A stretch of DNA of 64,000 nucleotides from assembly GCA_040770645.1 (NCBI GenBank), contig JAXGIS010000001.1, forward strand, positions 1 through 64,000, written 5' to 3'. The stretch is from JAAYZX01 sp040770645. GTDB lineage: Bacteria; Actinomycetota; Thermoleophilia; RBG-16-64-13. Below are positions 53,233 to 62,739 of this stretch, piece by piece (within the stretch, counting starts at the first letter, position 1; each line of letters starts with the position of its first letter). The notes beneath the pieces are model-generated. The model made no database searches and was not told where the DNA came from. It worked only from the letters and a program-made list of their open reading frames with translations. The position numbers and the translations under genes are program-made.

Positions 53233-54027
53233 ATGATTCAGGCCATCGTCGTTCTGGTGATATTGGTGATCTTCCTGTTCATGCTGATCTCGGCCTCCGT
53301 CAAAGTGGTGCCGGAGTACCAGCGGGCCGTTCTGTTTCGGCTGGGACGGCTGCGGGGGCCGAAGGGACCCGGTTTGTTTCTCATAATCCCTATTGTCGAC
53401 AGGATCATGCGCGTGGACCTGCGCACGGTGACACTCGACGTACCCCCGCAGGAGGTCATCACCAAGGACAACGTGCCGGTCAAGGTGAATGCTGTGGTCT
53501 ATTTTCGCGTGATTGATCCCAACGCCGCCGTGGTTCAAGTGCAAAACTACATGATGGCCACCTCTCAAATTGCCCAGACCACGTTGCGCAGCGTCTTGGG
53601 TCAAGCCGACCTGGATCACCTGCTCACCGAGCGAGACAAGCTGAATCAACGGCTGCAGGAGATCATCGACGAGCAGACTGATCCCTGGGGAGTGAAAGTC
53701 AGTATCGTTGAGGTGAAAGACGTGGAGATCCCGCAGGGCATGCAGCGGGCCATGGCCCGTCAGGCTGAAGCCGAGCGCGAGCGGCGGGCGAAGGTCATCG
53801 CCGCCGAGGGCGAGTTCCAGGCATCCGAGAAGCTGTCGCTGGCTGCGGAGGTACTCAGTCGCACGCCCACCTCGCTGCAACTGCGCTACCTGCAGACACT
53901 GGTGGAGGTCGCGGCCGAGAAGAATTCCACCACCATCTTCCCGGTTCCCATCGATCTACTGGAGCCGTTCCTCCACGCCGGTCGTCGACTGCAGGAGGCG
54001 GCTGAGCAGCCGGGCGAGAAGGGGTGA
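53233..54027 (+). CDS. Slipin/stomatin-like SPFH protein
   Basis: 264 residues after AAGGAGGCGGCACA. A membrane anchor (IVVLVILVIFLFMLISASV) is followed by the SPFH/band 7 domain (VVPEYQRAVLFRLGRLRGPKGPGLFLIIPIVDRIMRVDLRTVTLDVPPQEVITKDNVPVKVNAVVYF) and a coiled coil (ARQAEAERERRAKVIAAEGEFQASEKLSLAAEVL). It forms membrane oligomers that organise protein complexes. Twelve bases separate it from nfeD, the standard NfeD-slipin pair. Confidence 0.93.
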   Translation: MIQAIVVLVILVIFLFMLISASVKVVPEYQRAVLFRLGRLRGPKGPGLFLIIPIVDRIMRVDLRTVTLDVPPQEVITKDNVPVKVNAVVYFRVIDPNAAVVQVQNYMMATSQIAQTTLRSVLGQADLDHLLTERDKLNQRLQEIIDEQTDPWGVKVSIVEVKDVEIPQGMQRAMARQAEAERERRAKVIAAEGEFQASEKLSLAAEVLSRTPTSLQLRYLQTLVEVAAEKNSTTIFPVPIDLLEPFLHAGRRLQEAAEQPGEKG

Positions 54028-54116
54028 GAGCGACGTAGCCGATAAGGCAGAAGTGTGGTCGGCGGCTTGCAGAGGGCAGAGTTGTGGGCTATAAATAGCC
54101 TTCCAGCCTACTGCGT

Positions 54117-54192
54117 GGGGGTATAGCTCAGCTGGGAGAGCGTCGCGTTCGCATCGCGAAGGCCAGGGGTTCGAATCCCCTTACCTCCACCA
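54117..54192 (+). tRNA. tRNA-Ala (anticodon CGC)
   Basis: 76 bases with a full cloverleaf and encoded CCA. Acceptor GGGGGTA (54117-54123) pairs with TACCTCC (54182-54188); position 3 G meets position 70 T, the G3-U70 wobble that defines alanine tRNAs. D stem GCTC/GAGC, anticodon stem TCGCG/CGCGA around loop TTCGCAT (anticodon CGC, reading GCG), T stem AGGGG/CCCCT with TTCGAAT loop. Discriminator A, then CCA. Confidence 0.95.
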
Positions 54193-54260
54193 CTATAGCC
54201 CCCGTTTGTCGGCATGCATGAGTCTTTCCGTATCAAGGCCAGCCCAGGAGGAACCGCGTC

Positions 54261-54689
54261 ATGGTTGAGTTCCAGGTGAGCAGCCCGGCTCGGGAATCGT
54301 TCGTGGACATCACAGACCAGGTGCAGGACGCTGTGACCGCTACATGTCCGCCGGGTTTTTCCGGATTGGCCCACATCCACGTCCCTCACACCACCGCCGC
54401 CGTGACACTGAACGAAGGCGCTGACCCCGATGTGGCACGTGACATCATCGTTGCTCTGGCGCGCATCGTGCCTCGCGATACCGGCTATCGTCACCGCGAG
54501 GGTAACGCCGACGCACATGTGAAGGCGGCTCTGATGGGGGCGGACATCACCGTGCCGGTGGAGGATGGGCACCTCAGACTGGGGACATGGCAGAGCATCT
54601 TCTTGACCGACTTCGATGGGCCCAGACGGCGGAAGGTGTGGGTGGAGTTCACTGAGGCCGTCAAACCCGTCGGGACTGGGGCGGCATAG
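54261..54689 (+). CDS. YjbQ/UPF0047 family protein
   Basis: 142 residues from ATG 54261 after AGGAGG-like AGGAGGAAC. Family signatures: FVDITDQVQDAV, GLAHIHVPHTTAAVTLNEGADPDVARDI, HREGNADAHVKAALMG, LRLGTWQSIFLTDFDGPRRRKVWVEF. The His/Glu cluster binds metal. Members show weak thiamine-phosphate synthase activity in E. coli; physiological role uncertain. Confidence 0.92.
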   Translation: MVEFQVSSPARESFVDITDQVQDAVTATCPPGFSGLAHIHVPHTTAAVTLNEGADPDVARDIIVALARIVPRDTGYRHREGNADAHVKAALMGADITVPVEDGHLRLGTWQSIFLTDFDGPRRRKVWVEFTEAVKPVGTGAA

Positions 54690-54771
54690 TCGCTGCGGTG
54701 GGGCCGCGCAGGTGAGGCTTCTGTTGCTTGACTTGTAGGTAAGCGCAGCCGTCCGGTGGGCTCTCTCGGTG

Positions 54772-55942
54772 TCAGGGGCGAGCCGACCTGCTGATGGGCC
54801 CGCCACTCTGGCCCGGCGGGTAACCGGGGTAACCAGGATGGCCGGGGTGAGTGGGATAGCCAGGATAGCCTCCGCCGCCCGCTGGGTGGCGGCGTTGCCG
54901 TTCTCCTGCCACCAGACCGGCGACAATCCCCACTATGATCATGGCCACGCCCACCGCCAATATCACGAACCCGGCCGTCACCATGGTGCGCGTGGTCACC
55001 TGCCAAAACGCCGCTGATGTATCCCAGGGCAGCCCCGCCTCGTCTGCCGCCTTCAGGTAGAGGTCCCGCGCGAGCAGTAGGCCGAGTTGGGTGAGGCCCA
55101 TGGTGACCACGATTGCGCCGCCGGTTACGGCCACCCACCGGGTTCGGTGCGGCGCCGAGAGCATGGCACCCGTGAGCAGCAAAAGGGCCAAGATGGGGAG
55201 CACCACCCATAGGCTGTCGAGCACCTGGGCAACGGCTCGGCCCTCGACGAGGTAGCGAACATGGAACAGGGGGATGCGCCCGGAGCCGGCTGCGGGCTGA
55301 AGCATAGGAGGGAGCGGTAGTCCGCTATCCTGGACCCGTTTGAGCACGCGGCCTGCCAGCTCTCCCAGATCCATGACCAATACTCCATCTTGGCCAATCT
55401 GCAGTGATCCCTCTTCGCCCCGCACCAGCGCGACTATGGATGGGTGCAAGGAGCGGTTGGCCGTGGTCCACACAGTGGCGAAGAACTCGGTGGCGACGAG
55501 TTGCTCCGCGCCCTTCTTCACCAGCGTCGCGAGGCCACCCGAGATGGGAGCACCTATGAAAGGCAACTCATCGAGGAGGCTGTCTCCCAGTAGTCCTCCC
55601 ACATCTAACCCAGCGGTAAGTTGTTCAGTGATGGTGTCGGCCACGGCCGCCTGTATGGCGGGGTCTCGCGCAAGCGGCTTCACGGTGGAGACGTAGCCGT
55701 CTTCGTCCATTATGGCGGTGTGGAGCCATACGCTTGCGATGCCCAAGGGGAGCAAAAGACAGCCGAGTAGCAATAGGAGCGTGGCCAGAATGGCACGGCC
55801 GCGCTTGCGAGGCGGCACTGGATAGCGGCCGGGGTACGGTATCTGATAGGGATTGTGCGGAGTACTGTGGCGGGGTAGTGGGAGGCCCGTATGTGGGCGG
55901 AGCGCCGTAGCCCGGTGGGTATGGCGACCGTTCGTTTGACAT
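54772..55942 (-). CDS. Actinobacterial-type multi-span membrane protein of unknown function (frameshift)
   Basis: Starts at ATG 55942 (MSNERSPYPPGYGAPPTYGPP), a Pro/Tyr-rich cytoplasmic head. After one frame change near 55850-55870 it continues through four membrane helices: the first (AILATLLLLLGCLLLPLGIASVWLHTAI) precedes a large outer loop beginning DEDGYVSTVKPLARDPAIQAAVADTITEQL, followed by VLPILALLLLTGAMLS and two more helices and a Pro/Gly/Tyr tail. The outer loop pattern (a tyrosine/threonine start and AxAD helices) is common in integral membrane proteins of Actinobacteria with no known role. The reading frame upstream of 55942 is non-coding. Confidence 0.65.
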
Positions 55943-56158
55943 GGCGCGCGTGGTCCCCCTTCACGCTGGTAATCGCTATACCTAGATCGTACTCCTCTGC
56001 CCCGAGTTCGGGAACCGATATCGGCGTGGGCCGGCCGGTGGTGAGCACAGAAGGCACAGTGGCGGCCTGGGGCAGAGCGCACTCCGTAGCCGCAGGTTGT
56101 GGACCGACCCGAGCTCGAAACCCTATGGGATGCTTCCTGTCTGGTATTGTTAACGACG

Positions 56159-58014
56159 ATGCAAGGGATACGCGCATCTCGACGGGTTGCCCGTCGCAGG
56201 TGGGCTTGCCGGCTCGCACTTATCACGGCGGCGCTGTTGTGCTGGTCGTGATTCGCGGTCCGGACTAAATGCCGGAAAAGTCCACCCAGGCGTGAAGATC
56301 CTGGGGATCGACTTTGGTGGGAAGACGCGGCCTCAGGCGGTGAAGATGCTGGAGGAGATGGTGGAGACCTCCGATGGCCGGCCGCTGGTGGTGTATTTGG
56401 AAGAACGGAGTTGGTCGCCTCTCCCGCCGGAGTTGGGACGCACGGTTGACGTAGTTGGGACCGTGGACGACGCAATGGCAATGGGGCGTACGGGTGGCGT
56501 GTTCGCTTCTTTGGTATCGCGCGTGAGGATCCACCTGACCCCGCGTATGTGGAGATGAGGGTGGAAGTCGACCCGGTACCTCGCGACGCATTCGTGGCGC
56601 AGGTAGCAGCAGGTGGACAAGCCGCCCGTGAACGCTGCACTGGAGTTCCACGACGGCCAGGTGTTGGTGGTGGATCACCAGGAAGGCCTAGTGGTCGACC
56701 AGGCTGCTTTGGTAGAGGCGCTTGACGAGAAGTTGCGGGACTTGGCTGCGGGCGAGGTTGAGGTGCCCATGGTAGTGGCGGTTCCCGATATCCAAGCTGT
56801 TGATACCGCCGAAGCTGTGGAACGAGCTCGGATTATGATCAGTGGGGAAGTGAAGCTGCGGTCTGGTGACAAAACGTGGCCAATGTCGGTCGGCAGATCG
56901 AGGCCTCCATGGACTACCGTACGGAGGGACAGGGCTCTTCTGCAAGCTGGTTCCGTTCATCTCGCCTGAAAAGATGGGGACGGTGGTGTCGCCGGTAGCT
57001 GAGGCCGTCAAGACAGCGCCCAAGGATGCAACCTGGGAGACGGACGGAGAAAAGGCCACCCTGATCCCGGCCGTTCCCGGGAAAGAGATGGACATTGTGG
57101 GCACCGCGCAGGCGGTGGACGCGGCTGCGCAGTCGCGCACCAATCGTGTGGCGGATGTGATCCTGAGCGATGTCCAGGCCGAACGCACCACTGAGAAGGC
57201 CCAGGAGATGGGCATCAAAGACAAACTGGGGGAGTTCTCCATTGGGGCCTATGGCTCCTCCAATCGTCGGGATAACCTGCGCCGGGCCACCGAACTCATC
57301 AACGGTACCCTGGTGGCACCGGGAGATGAGTTCAGCTTCAATCGCGTGGTGGGGAAACGCACGGCCGACAATGGATTCAACACCGCGCCGGTCATCATGC
57401 CGGATGGACGCCTGGAGGATGCGCTGGGAGGAGGCGTATGTCAGGTGGCCACCACGCTCTTCAACGCCGCTTTCTTTGCCGGGCTCAAGATCGCCGAACG
57501 GTCTAACCACATGCTCTACATCGATCATTACCCCATGGGGCGGGACGCGGCTGTGGACTACGGGTCCCAGGACATGCGCTTTGTGAACGATACCGGGAAG
57601 TGGCTGCTCATCAAGGGAGCGGTGGGAGACTCGGTGAAATTCGTGATCTACGGGACGTCGGAAGGCCGGAAGGTTACATACACCACCAGCGATTGGTACG
57701 ACGTCAGGCCTTTCAGCACGCAGCAGGTCATAAATCCGGAGTTGAAGCCTGGTGAGACCAAGGTGAAAAACCCAGGACAAACCGGCCGTTCCTGCAGCGT
57801 CAAGCGCACGGTGACTCGTGGCGGCCAGATCCTGTATGACGCCACTTTCTACTCTATATTCCCCACCATCACTCGAGTGGAGGAGATAGCGGACCCCAAG
57901 GCCACTACCACTACCACTGCGCCCGGTACCACAACCACCGTTCCCAAGCCTCCCACCACTACCACCACTACCGCTTCGCCCCCGCCCACCACCACAACTA
58001 CCACCGGCGATTAA
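56159..58014 (+). CDS. VanW family protein with PG-binding-like N-terminal repeats (several frameshifts)
   Basis: Starts at ATG 56159 with a basic/hydrophobic N-terminus (RRRWACRLALITAALL). Two PG_binding_4-type repeats follow in alternating frames (KILGIDFGGKTRPQAVKMLEEM; VDKPPVNAALEFHDGQVLVV; RIMISGEVKLRSGDKTWPMS). The last part is open from about 56960: the VanW domain (GEFSIGAYGSSNRRDNLRRATELINGTLVAPGDEFSFNRVVGKRTADNGF, GGGVCQVATTLFNAAFFAGLKI, RSNHMLYIDHYPMGRDAAVDYG), a G5-like end and a Thr/Pro tail. At least five indels occur between 56230 and 56950, far more than in neighbouring genes. It may be a decaying copy of the VanW gene at 62737, or a poorly sequenced stretch. Exported, cell-wall-related. 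Confidence 0.7.
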
Positions 58015-58030
58015 TCGAGGAGGAGTGGAG

Positions 58031-59134
58031 ATGGACCCTCGCGTTGAGGTGCTGGCACGAAACCTGCTCTCGTACTCGCTCGATCTGCAACCGGGAGAGA
58101 GACTATTCATAGAGGGAGCCACCGGTTCAGAGGCGTTGGTGCGTGTCCTCATCACCGAGGCGTACCGCATGGGGGTGGAACCGCACTTTGAGCTGATCGA
58201 TCCCAAGTTGCACCGGGCCTGGCTGCTGGGCGCTTCGCGCCGGCAGATGGACCGGGAGACGGCTTGGGCCGTGCGGCGCCTCGAAGATGTGGAGGGCCGC
58301 CTCTACATCCTGGCCGGAGACAACGCGTCCGAGTACAGTGACGTCCCCGCCGAGACCACCCAGTCTTGGCGCCTGGCCTATAGACCATACATGGACCTGG
58401 TACTGCGGAAGAAGTGGTGTCTGCTGCGTTTTCCCACACCGGCGGCGGCGCAGGCGGCAGGAATGTCGTCGGAGGCCTTCGAGCAGTTCTGCTTCGATGT
58501 GTCCTGCCTCGACTACGCCAGAATGGACCAGGCCATGGGCCCGCTTGTGGACCTCATGAGCCGTACCGATCGCGTGCGCATAGTGGGCCCCGGAACCGAA
58601 CTGTGCTTCTCCATCGCCGGTATCCCGGTGGTGAAATGCGCGGGAAGGCTCAATATCCCCGATGGGGAGGTGTTCACGGCCCCGGTGCGCGATTCGGCGG
58701 AGGGTACCATCGCCTATAACGCACCCTCCCTCGAGGACGGGACAACGTTCGAGAACGTCACGTTCACGTTCGAACACGGCCGGATCGTACGGGCCACCGG
58801 CCGTCCACAGGATCGGTTGAAGGCGATGCTGGACACTGACGAGGGGGCCCGCTATCTGGGCGAGTTCGCGTTGGGAGTGAACCCCTATATCACGCGGCCC
58901 ATGATGGACATCCTCTACGATGAGAAGCTCTCCGGCAGCCTGCACCTTACTCCGGGTAACGCTTACGACGACGCGGACAACGGCAATCGCTCGAGCGTGC
59001 ACTGGGACTTGGTCCTGATTCAGACTCCAGAGTGGGGCGGGGGCGAACTCTGGTTTGACGATGTGCTCGTGCGCAAAGACGGTCGCTTTGTGCTGCCGGA
59101 ACTGGAGGGGTTGAATCCGGAGAACCTGGTCTGA
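58031..59134 (+). CDS. M29 family aminopeptidase
   Basis: 367 residues from ATG 58031 after GGAGGAG. Family features: an N-terminal domain starting LARNLLSYSLDLQPGERLFIEG, metal ligands in NIPDGEVFTAPVRDSAEGTI, FALGVNPYITRP, and NGNRSSVHWDLVLIQT, where His and Asp bind the metal pair. M29 enzymes (aminopeptidase T/S) remove N-terminal residues in the cytoplasm. It follows the VanW gene by 16 bases. Confidence 0.88.
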   Translation: MDPRVEVLARNLLSYSLDLQPGERLFIEGATGSEALVRVLITEAYRMGVEPHFELIDPKLHRAWLLGASRRQMDRETAWAVRRLEDVEGRLYILAGDNASEYSDVPAETTQSWRLAYRPYMDLVLRKKWCLLRFPTPAAAQAAGMSSEAFEQFCFDVSCLDYARMDQAMGPLVDLMSRTDRVRIVGPGTELCFSIAGIPVVKCAGRLNIPDGEVFTAPVRDSAEGTIAYNAPSLEDGTTFENVTFTFEHGRIVRATGRPQDRLKAMLDTDEGARYLGEFALGVNPYITRPMMDILYDEKLSGSLHLTPGNAYDDADNGNRSSVHWDLVLIQTPEWGGGELWFDDVLVRKDGRFVLPELEGLNPENLV

Positions 59135-59246
59135 GGCGCCGGGCGAGACACAGGGCCTCCGAAGTCAAGTTCCATTCCTATCGGTCGCCGGCTGTGGACC
59201 CGCGCCTTCGGCTCGCGCCGGGGGGCGGGCGTGAATTGCTCGGATT

Positions 59247-60974
59247 TCAGCCGCCCAGTTCTGTCTTGAGATCGTCGAATTCGATAGTGGTGAAGTGGCC
59301 CGGTGGTCGTAGGTAGCCGAGGTCGGACGGGAGGTATCCATCCCAGGAGTAGGCGAGGCGGGGGAACGCCGCTCTACCCAAGGCCCGGATGGCGGTGACC
59401 CCGCACGTGCCCACTCCGTCGGCCAGAAGCGGCAGCCGGGCTTCGTCGAGCGCCACACTCAGTGACTGCAGGTGCGATGCCGGGAGCATCGCGAGCGTGG
59501 CCGGAACCTCGCTTTCGAGATCATTCACCGGACGCACAACCACCACACGGCCTTGGCAGGCGTTAACCACGTTGCGTAACACAATGGGATCCCACGTACG
59601 GCGATCCACGAATGCGCCGAAAGGGTCATCGTAGGAGGAGAGGAGTGTCACCCGGCCCGAGTGCTCCAGAGCGGCGAATGCATCGAAAGCGCGGTGAGTG
59701 AAACGCAGGGGCGTGGAGCCGCGGGGCAACATGGATGCCATCACACGCATGCGGTCGGCCAACTCATGGGCGTATTCGTCGGCGTCACCCTCCACGAAGT
59801 GTACGCGGGCGGACAGGCAACCGTTCTGGTCCCAAAGGGCCGAATCTAGAGCCGCCAGTCCAGGGAGGTCTGGGCCGGCGCCGGCATCGAAATCACCCGC
59901 CTCCGCACGTCCACGGTTTGCTTCCGACGGTGGGGCTGTTGGGCCCGATGGGCTCAAGTAGGTGAGGGCTGCAAAGCTCACTTTGTGCCCGTGGGCGTGG
60001 AAGCGCAGGGTGGGATTGCAGCGGGCACGCACCAAAACGAGCGCGGCAATGGTGTCGTCGCCGGCGGCGGCCAGCAGGAGGCCGGTGTTGCGTAGGAGGC
60101 GCTCTTGTAGGGCGAAGTCATCGTAGTCCCAGATGAGGAGGGCGATGCCCGCCACCAGCTCCGGGTCTATATGCTCCACGGCCCGCAGCACCCAGGGAGC
60201 GAAGAGCGGCTCGTGGCGGCTGTTGCGGATGAGGACGGCCGGTGCGGCGAGGGCCGGGTGGGCGCAGTTGGCGAGCGAGGCCAACAGGGCGATGATGAGT
60301 GCGGTGCCGGGCACGTTCCCTGCCGCGAAGCCGAGGGCCAGATCGGTGGGGGGTGCCGGTCGGTGGAGTGGAGCCGTGGGGCGGATTCGAGCCAAGGCTG
60401 CCGTGCGGGCGGTCTGGGCGGCTCCGTGCGGGTAGAAACGAGTTCGGCCGGGCAGGTTGGCCACGGGAAGCCACCGGCGGGTTGCGGCGAGTGGCGGTCG
60501 CCACCTCATGGCCGCCGAAAGCCCTTCCGGTTCCACCAGATCGCCGCCCGCAAGCGCGGCCGTGATCATCTCCGCAGAGTAGCCGGTGCAGGAGCATAGC
60601 GATGGCAGGGCGGTTGTCGCATCCGTCATCAGGGTGGGGATAACAGCCTCCAGTGCCGCCTGCCAACGCGAGAGGATGTCTCCCGCCTGAAGCGTGCGCT
60701 GTCTCTCCAGGCCTGCGAGTACGTCGTTCCACAAGCCGGGAGACAGACGCGGCCAGCGAACGGTGACGGCCGGCTCGGTGCCCGTCCCGTCGCTCCCGTT
60801 TCCCCAGAGCGTTCCACCGCCCACGCGCGCCACCTCGTAGTCCACTCCGACCAACAGACGTTCGCGGAGCTTTTGTGGTAGGAAGAAGCCCTCGTGCACA
60901 GTCTGCTCCCCGGCTGCCTCCCTGGGCGGCGTGGTTCCCGGAGGTGCGGTGTGGCCTAGATCTGGGCTGCGCAT
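59247..60974 (-). CDS. luxC: Acyl-CoA reductase, LuxC-like
   Basis: 575 residues; the ATG at 60974 overlaps the luxE-like stop by 19 bases. Aldehyde-dehydrogenase-fold features of LuxC: GFAAGNVPGTALIIALLASLAN (cofactor loop), AAPAVLIRNSRHEPLFAPWVLRAVEHIDPELV, and WDQNGCLSARVHFVEGD with the catalytic Cys; the end (GYLRPPGHFTTIEFDDLKTELG) is also conserved. It reduces activated fatty acyl groups with NADPH to aldehydes. The partner LuxE is encoded directly upstream, but there are no luxA or luxB genes in the window, so aldehyde serves another purpose. Confidence 0.85.
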   Translation of the reverse strand: MRSPDLGHTAPPGTTPPREAAGEQTVHEGFFLPQKLRERLLVGVDYEVARVGGGTLWGNGSDGTGTEPAVTVRWPRLSPGLWNDVLAGLERQRTLQAGDILSRWQAALEAVIPTLMTDATTALPSLCSCTGYSAEMITAALAGGDLVEPEGLSAAMRWRPPLAATRRWLPVANLPGRTRFYPHGAAQTARTAALARIRPTAPLHRPAPPTDLALGFAAGNVPGTALIIALLASLANCAHPALAAPAVLIRNSRHEPLFAPWVLRAVEHIDPELVAGIALLIWDYDDFALQERLLRNTGLLLAAAGDDTIAALVLVRARCNPTLRFHAHGHKVSFAALTYLSPSGPTAPPSEANRGRAEAGDFDAGAGPDLPGLAALDSALWDQNGCLSARVHFVEGDADEYAHELADRMRVMASMLPRGSTPLRFTHRAFDAFAALEHSGRVTLLSSYDDPFGAFVDRRTWDPIVLRNVVNACQGRVVVVRPVNDLESEVPATLAMLPASHLQSLSVALDEARLPLLADGVGTCGVTAIRALGRAAFPRLAYSWDGYLPSDLGYLRPPGHFTTIEFDDLKTELGG

Positions 60975-62476
60975 CCTGCCTCCTCCATCAAATCCACGCG
61001 TTGCACCCGCCCTGCCACGTACGCTGTATCCAAGCCGCAGGCGCAGGTAAGCGCCGGATCATGGGCGGCCCCTCCGTTGACCAGGTGCACATGGTCTGCC
61101 GTCTGGAAGAACGGAGGTATCAGGTCTCCTCCTCCCACGGGATCGAAGAAGGCCAGGAGTCCTGTGGCTTGGGCCGCAGGGATGATTCGGTCGGCATCGT
61201 CTGTGACTACCGCGTAGACCCAAGGTGGGATGTGGTAGTTGCCGTGGGGACACTCGAACGCCGCCCAGTTGGCTTCGGCCATGCCGTAGACGTCGGAGAC
61301 GGGCGTGCCGGGGAAAGCCGCTCCCAGGTCGGCGCAGATCTGAGCGGTCCCCACCGGGTAGAGGTCTTTGCGCCCACCTCCCGTGGCCACGCGACTGCCC
61401 GGGGGGAGTTGTAGGCGGTAGCCCTCTACTGCAGCGTGCAGTTGGGTGAGGCCGCCCAAGAGCATGAGGGGGCGTCCCTCGGCCGCGCACTGTTCGAGCC
61501 GGGCACGGGTCTCCTTCACGAAGCGTTTGGTGACCACGCCTTCGTTCGCCCAGGCCATGATCGGGTTCAGGATTCGTCGCTCAAATATGCCTTCCAGACC
61601 GGGGCGGAAGCTGCGGCCGGCGCGGATACGGATGAGATCTGGAGTGGCCGAGAAGGGGAGGGTGTAGTAGACGGGGCTGTCGGCGGTCCAGCCGAGATGA
61701 CGGGTGCCGATGCGGGCCGAACGGGCCATGGCCACCCGTGTCTCCTTGGGCATAACGAAGACGAGCGCCGTTCCCCGTGCGATCCCCCATGCTTGGGCGA
61801 TACCCGTGAAGAACGAACGCACAGCCAGGTCGATGGTGGCGGCGTTGCGCGGCACGATGCTGGCCACGCCCGAGGTGCCGCTGGAGGTTACGATCTCCAA
61901 GCCGAGTGACGTGTGTAGGCGCTCTATGTCCTGCAGCAACGCCTCCAGGGAGCGGTAGCGGGGGTTGAGGCGCGTTGATTCCTGGTCGGGCAACGGCAGC
62001 GAGATCTGATCCGCCAACCAGGCCAAGAACTCGTGTGGGCGGTCTTGAGGGAATGAGCCCACCCAGTCCACGTAACCTTTGAAGGTTAGCGAAGCGGGTC
62101 GTAGGAGCCGCGCGAGTAGCGACAGATCGCGGGGGTCAACATCTTGGCCCACGTTGCGGGCGGCCACGGTGCGCCGGTAGGCGGTATTGGCCTGGAAGTG
62201 ATGACGGTGAGAGATGCGGATGAGGTCCAGGAGTTGGGTGGCGCGCTCGGAGGGTGCCATGGTGCCGAAATCGTCCAGGTCGGGGGTGGTGGCCGGGGAA
62301 AAGCCGGCGGCAGAGGGCGAGATCCCTGTGGGTTGGGATGTGGTGGAGCCAACCGCTTCAGTGGGAGGCGTAGGAGGCGTGGGGGGCGTGGGCGGCGTGC
62401 CCACCCGGCCTCCTCGATCTATCGGTCCCGTAGGGTTCATCTGCTCCGCCTGGGCTGTGGAGTCACCTGCGCTCAT
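60956..62476 (-). CDS. luxE: Acyl-protein synthetase, LuxE-like (PaaK superfamily)
   Basis: 506 residues from ATG 62476 (AGGAG six bases upstream). The first 60 residues are a Pro/Thr repeat linker (PPTPPTPPTPPTEAVG). The adenylating core follows: IVTSSGTSGVASIVPR (ATP loop), DLYPVGTAQICADLG, VSDVYGMAEANWAAFECPHG, and a C-terminal domain ending GRVQRVDLMEEAG. LuxE activates a fatty acid as acyl-AMP and passes it to LuxC as a thioester. Both genes overlap, so they form one fatty acid reductase. Confidence 0.85.
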   Translation of the reverse strand: MSAGDSTAQAEQMNPTGPIDRGGRVGTPPTPPTPPTPPTEAVGSTTSQPTGISPSAAGFSPATTPDLDDFGTMAPSERATQLLDLIRISHRHHFQANTAYRRTVAARNVGQDVDPRDLSLLARLLRPASLTFKGYVDWVGSFPQDRPHEFLAWLADQISLPLPDQESTRLNPRYRSLEALLQDIERLHTSLGLEIVTSSGTSGVASIVPRNAATIDLAVRSFFTGIAQAWGIARGTALVFVMPKETRVAMARSARIGTRHLGWTADSPVYYTLPFSATPDLIRIRAGRSFRPGLEGIFERRILNPIMAWANEGVVTKRFVKETRARLEQCAAEGRPLMLLGGLTQLHAAVEGYRLQLPPGSRVATGGGRKDLYPVGTAQICADLGAAFPGTPVSDVYGMAEANWAAFECPHGNYHIPPWVYAVVTDDADRIIPAAQATGLLAFFDPVGGGDLIPPFFQTADHVHLVNGGAAHDPALTCACGLDTAYVAGRVQRVDLMEEAGCAAQI

Positions 62477-62724
62477 CACCGCTCCTGTGTGACGCACGCC
62501 TCTTCCGGCGGCGCGATGTTCGCGGCCGCCTGCGCATAATACCCAACCCGCGGGAAACTCGCGATTAGGTATCGCGTCACTCCACGGCGTTGCCACCGAC
62601 GCAGTCGAGCGGGAGAGGACACATGCGGAAGCGGAGGACAAGATGGTTCATGAAAAGACAGTCCACGGGCGAAGGCCATGGACTTCAAAGGGTCGGGTTC
62701 GACCCCTCCACCCACCCGGGCAGA

Positions 62725-62739
62725 TATAATCCCCTCATG
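62725..62739 (+). promoter_or_regulatory. Consensus -10 element directly before a VanW gene (possible leaderless start)
   Basis: TATAAT at 62725-62730 ends six bases before the ATG at 62737-62739, so transcription would begin at or next to the start codon. There is no ribosome-binding site. A -35-like TTCGAC lies at 62699-62704, with longer than usual spacing. Confidence 0.5.
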
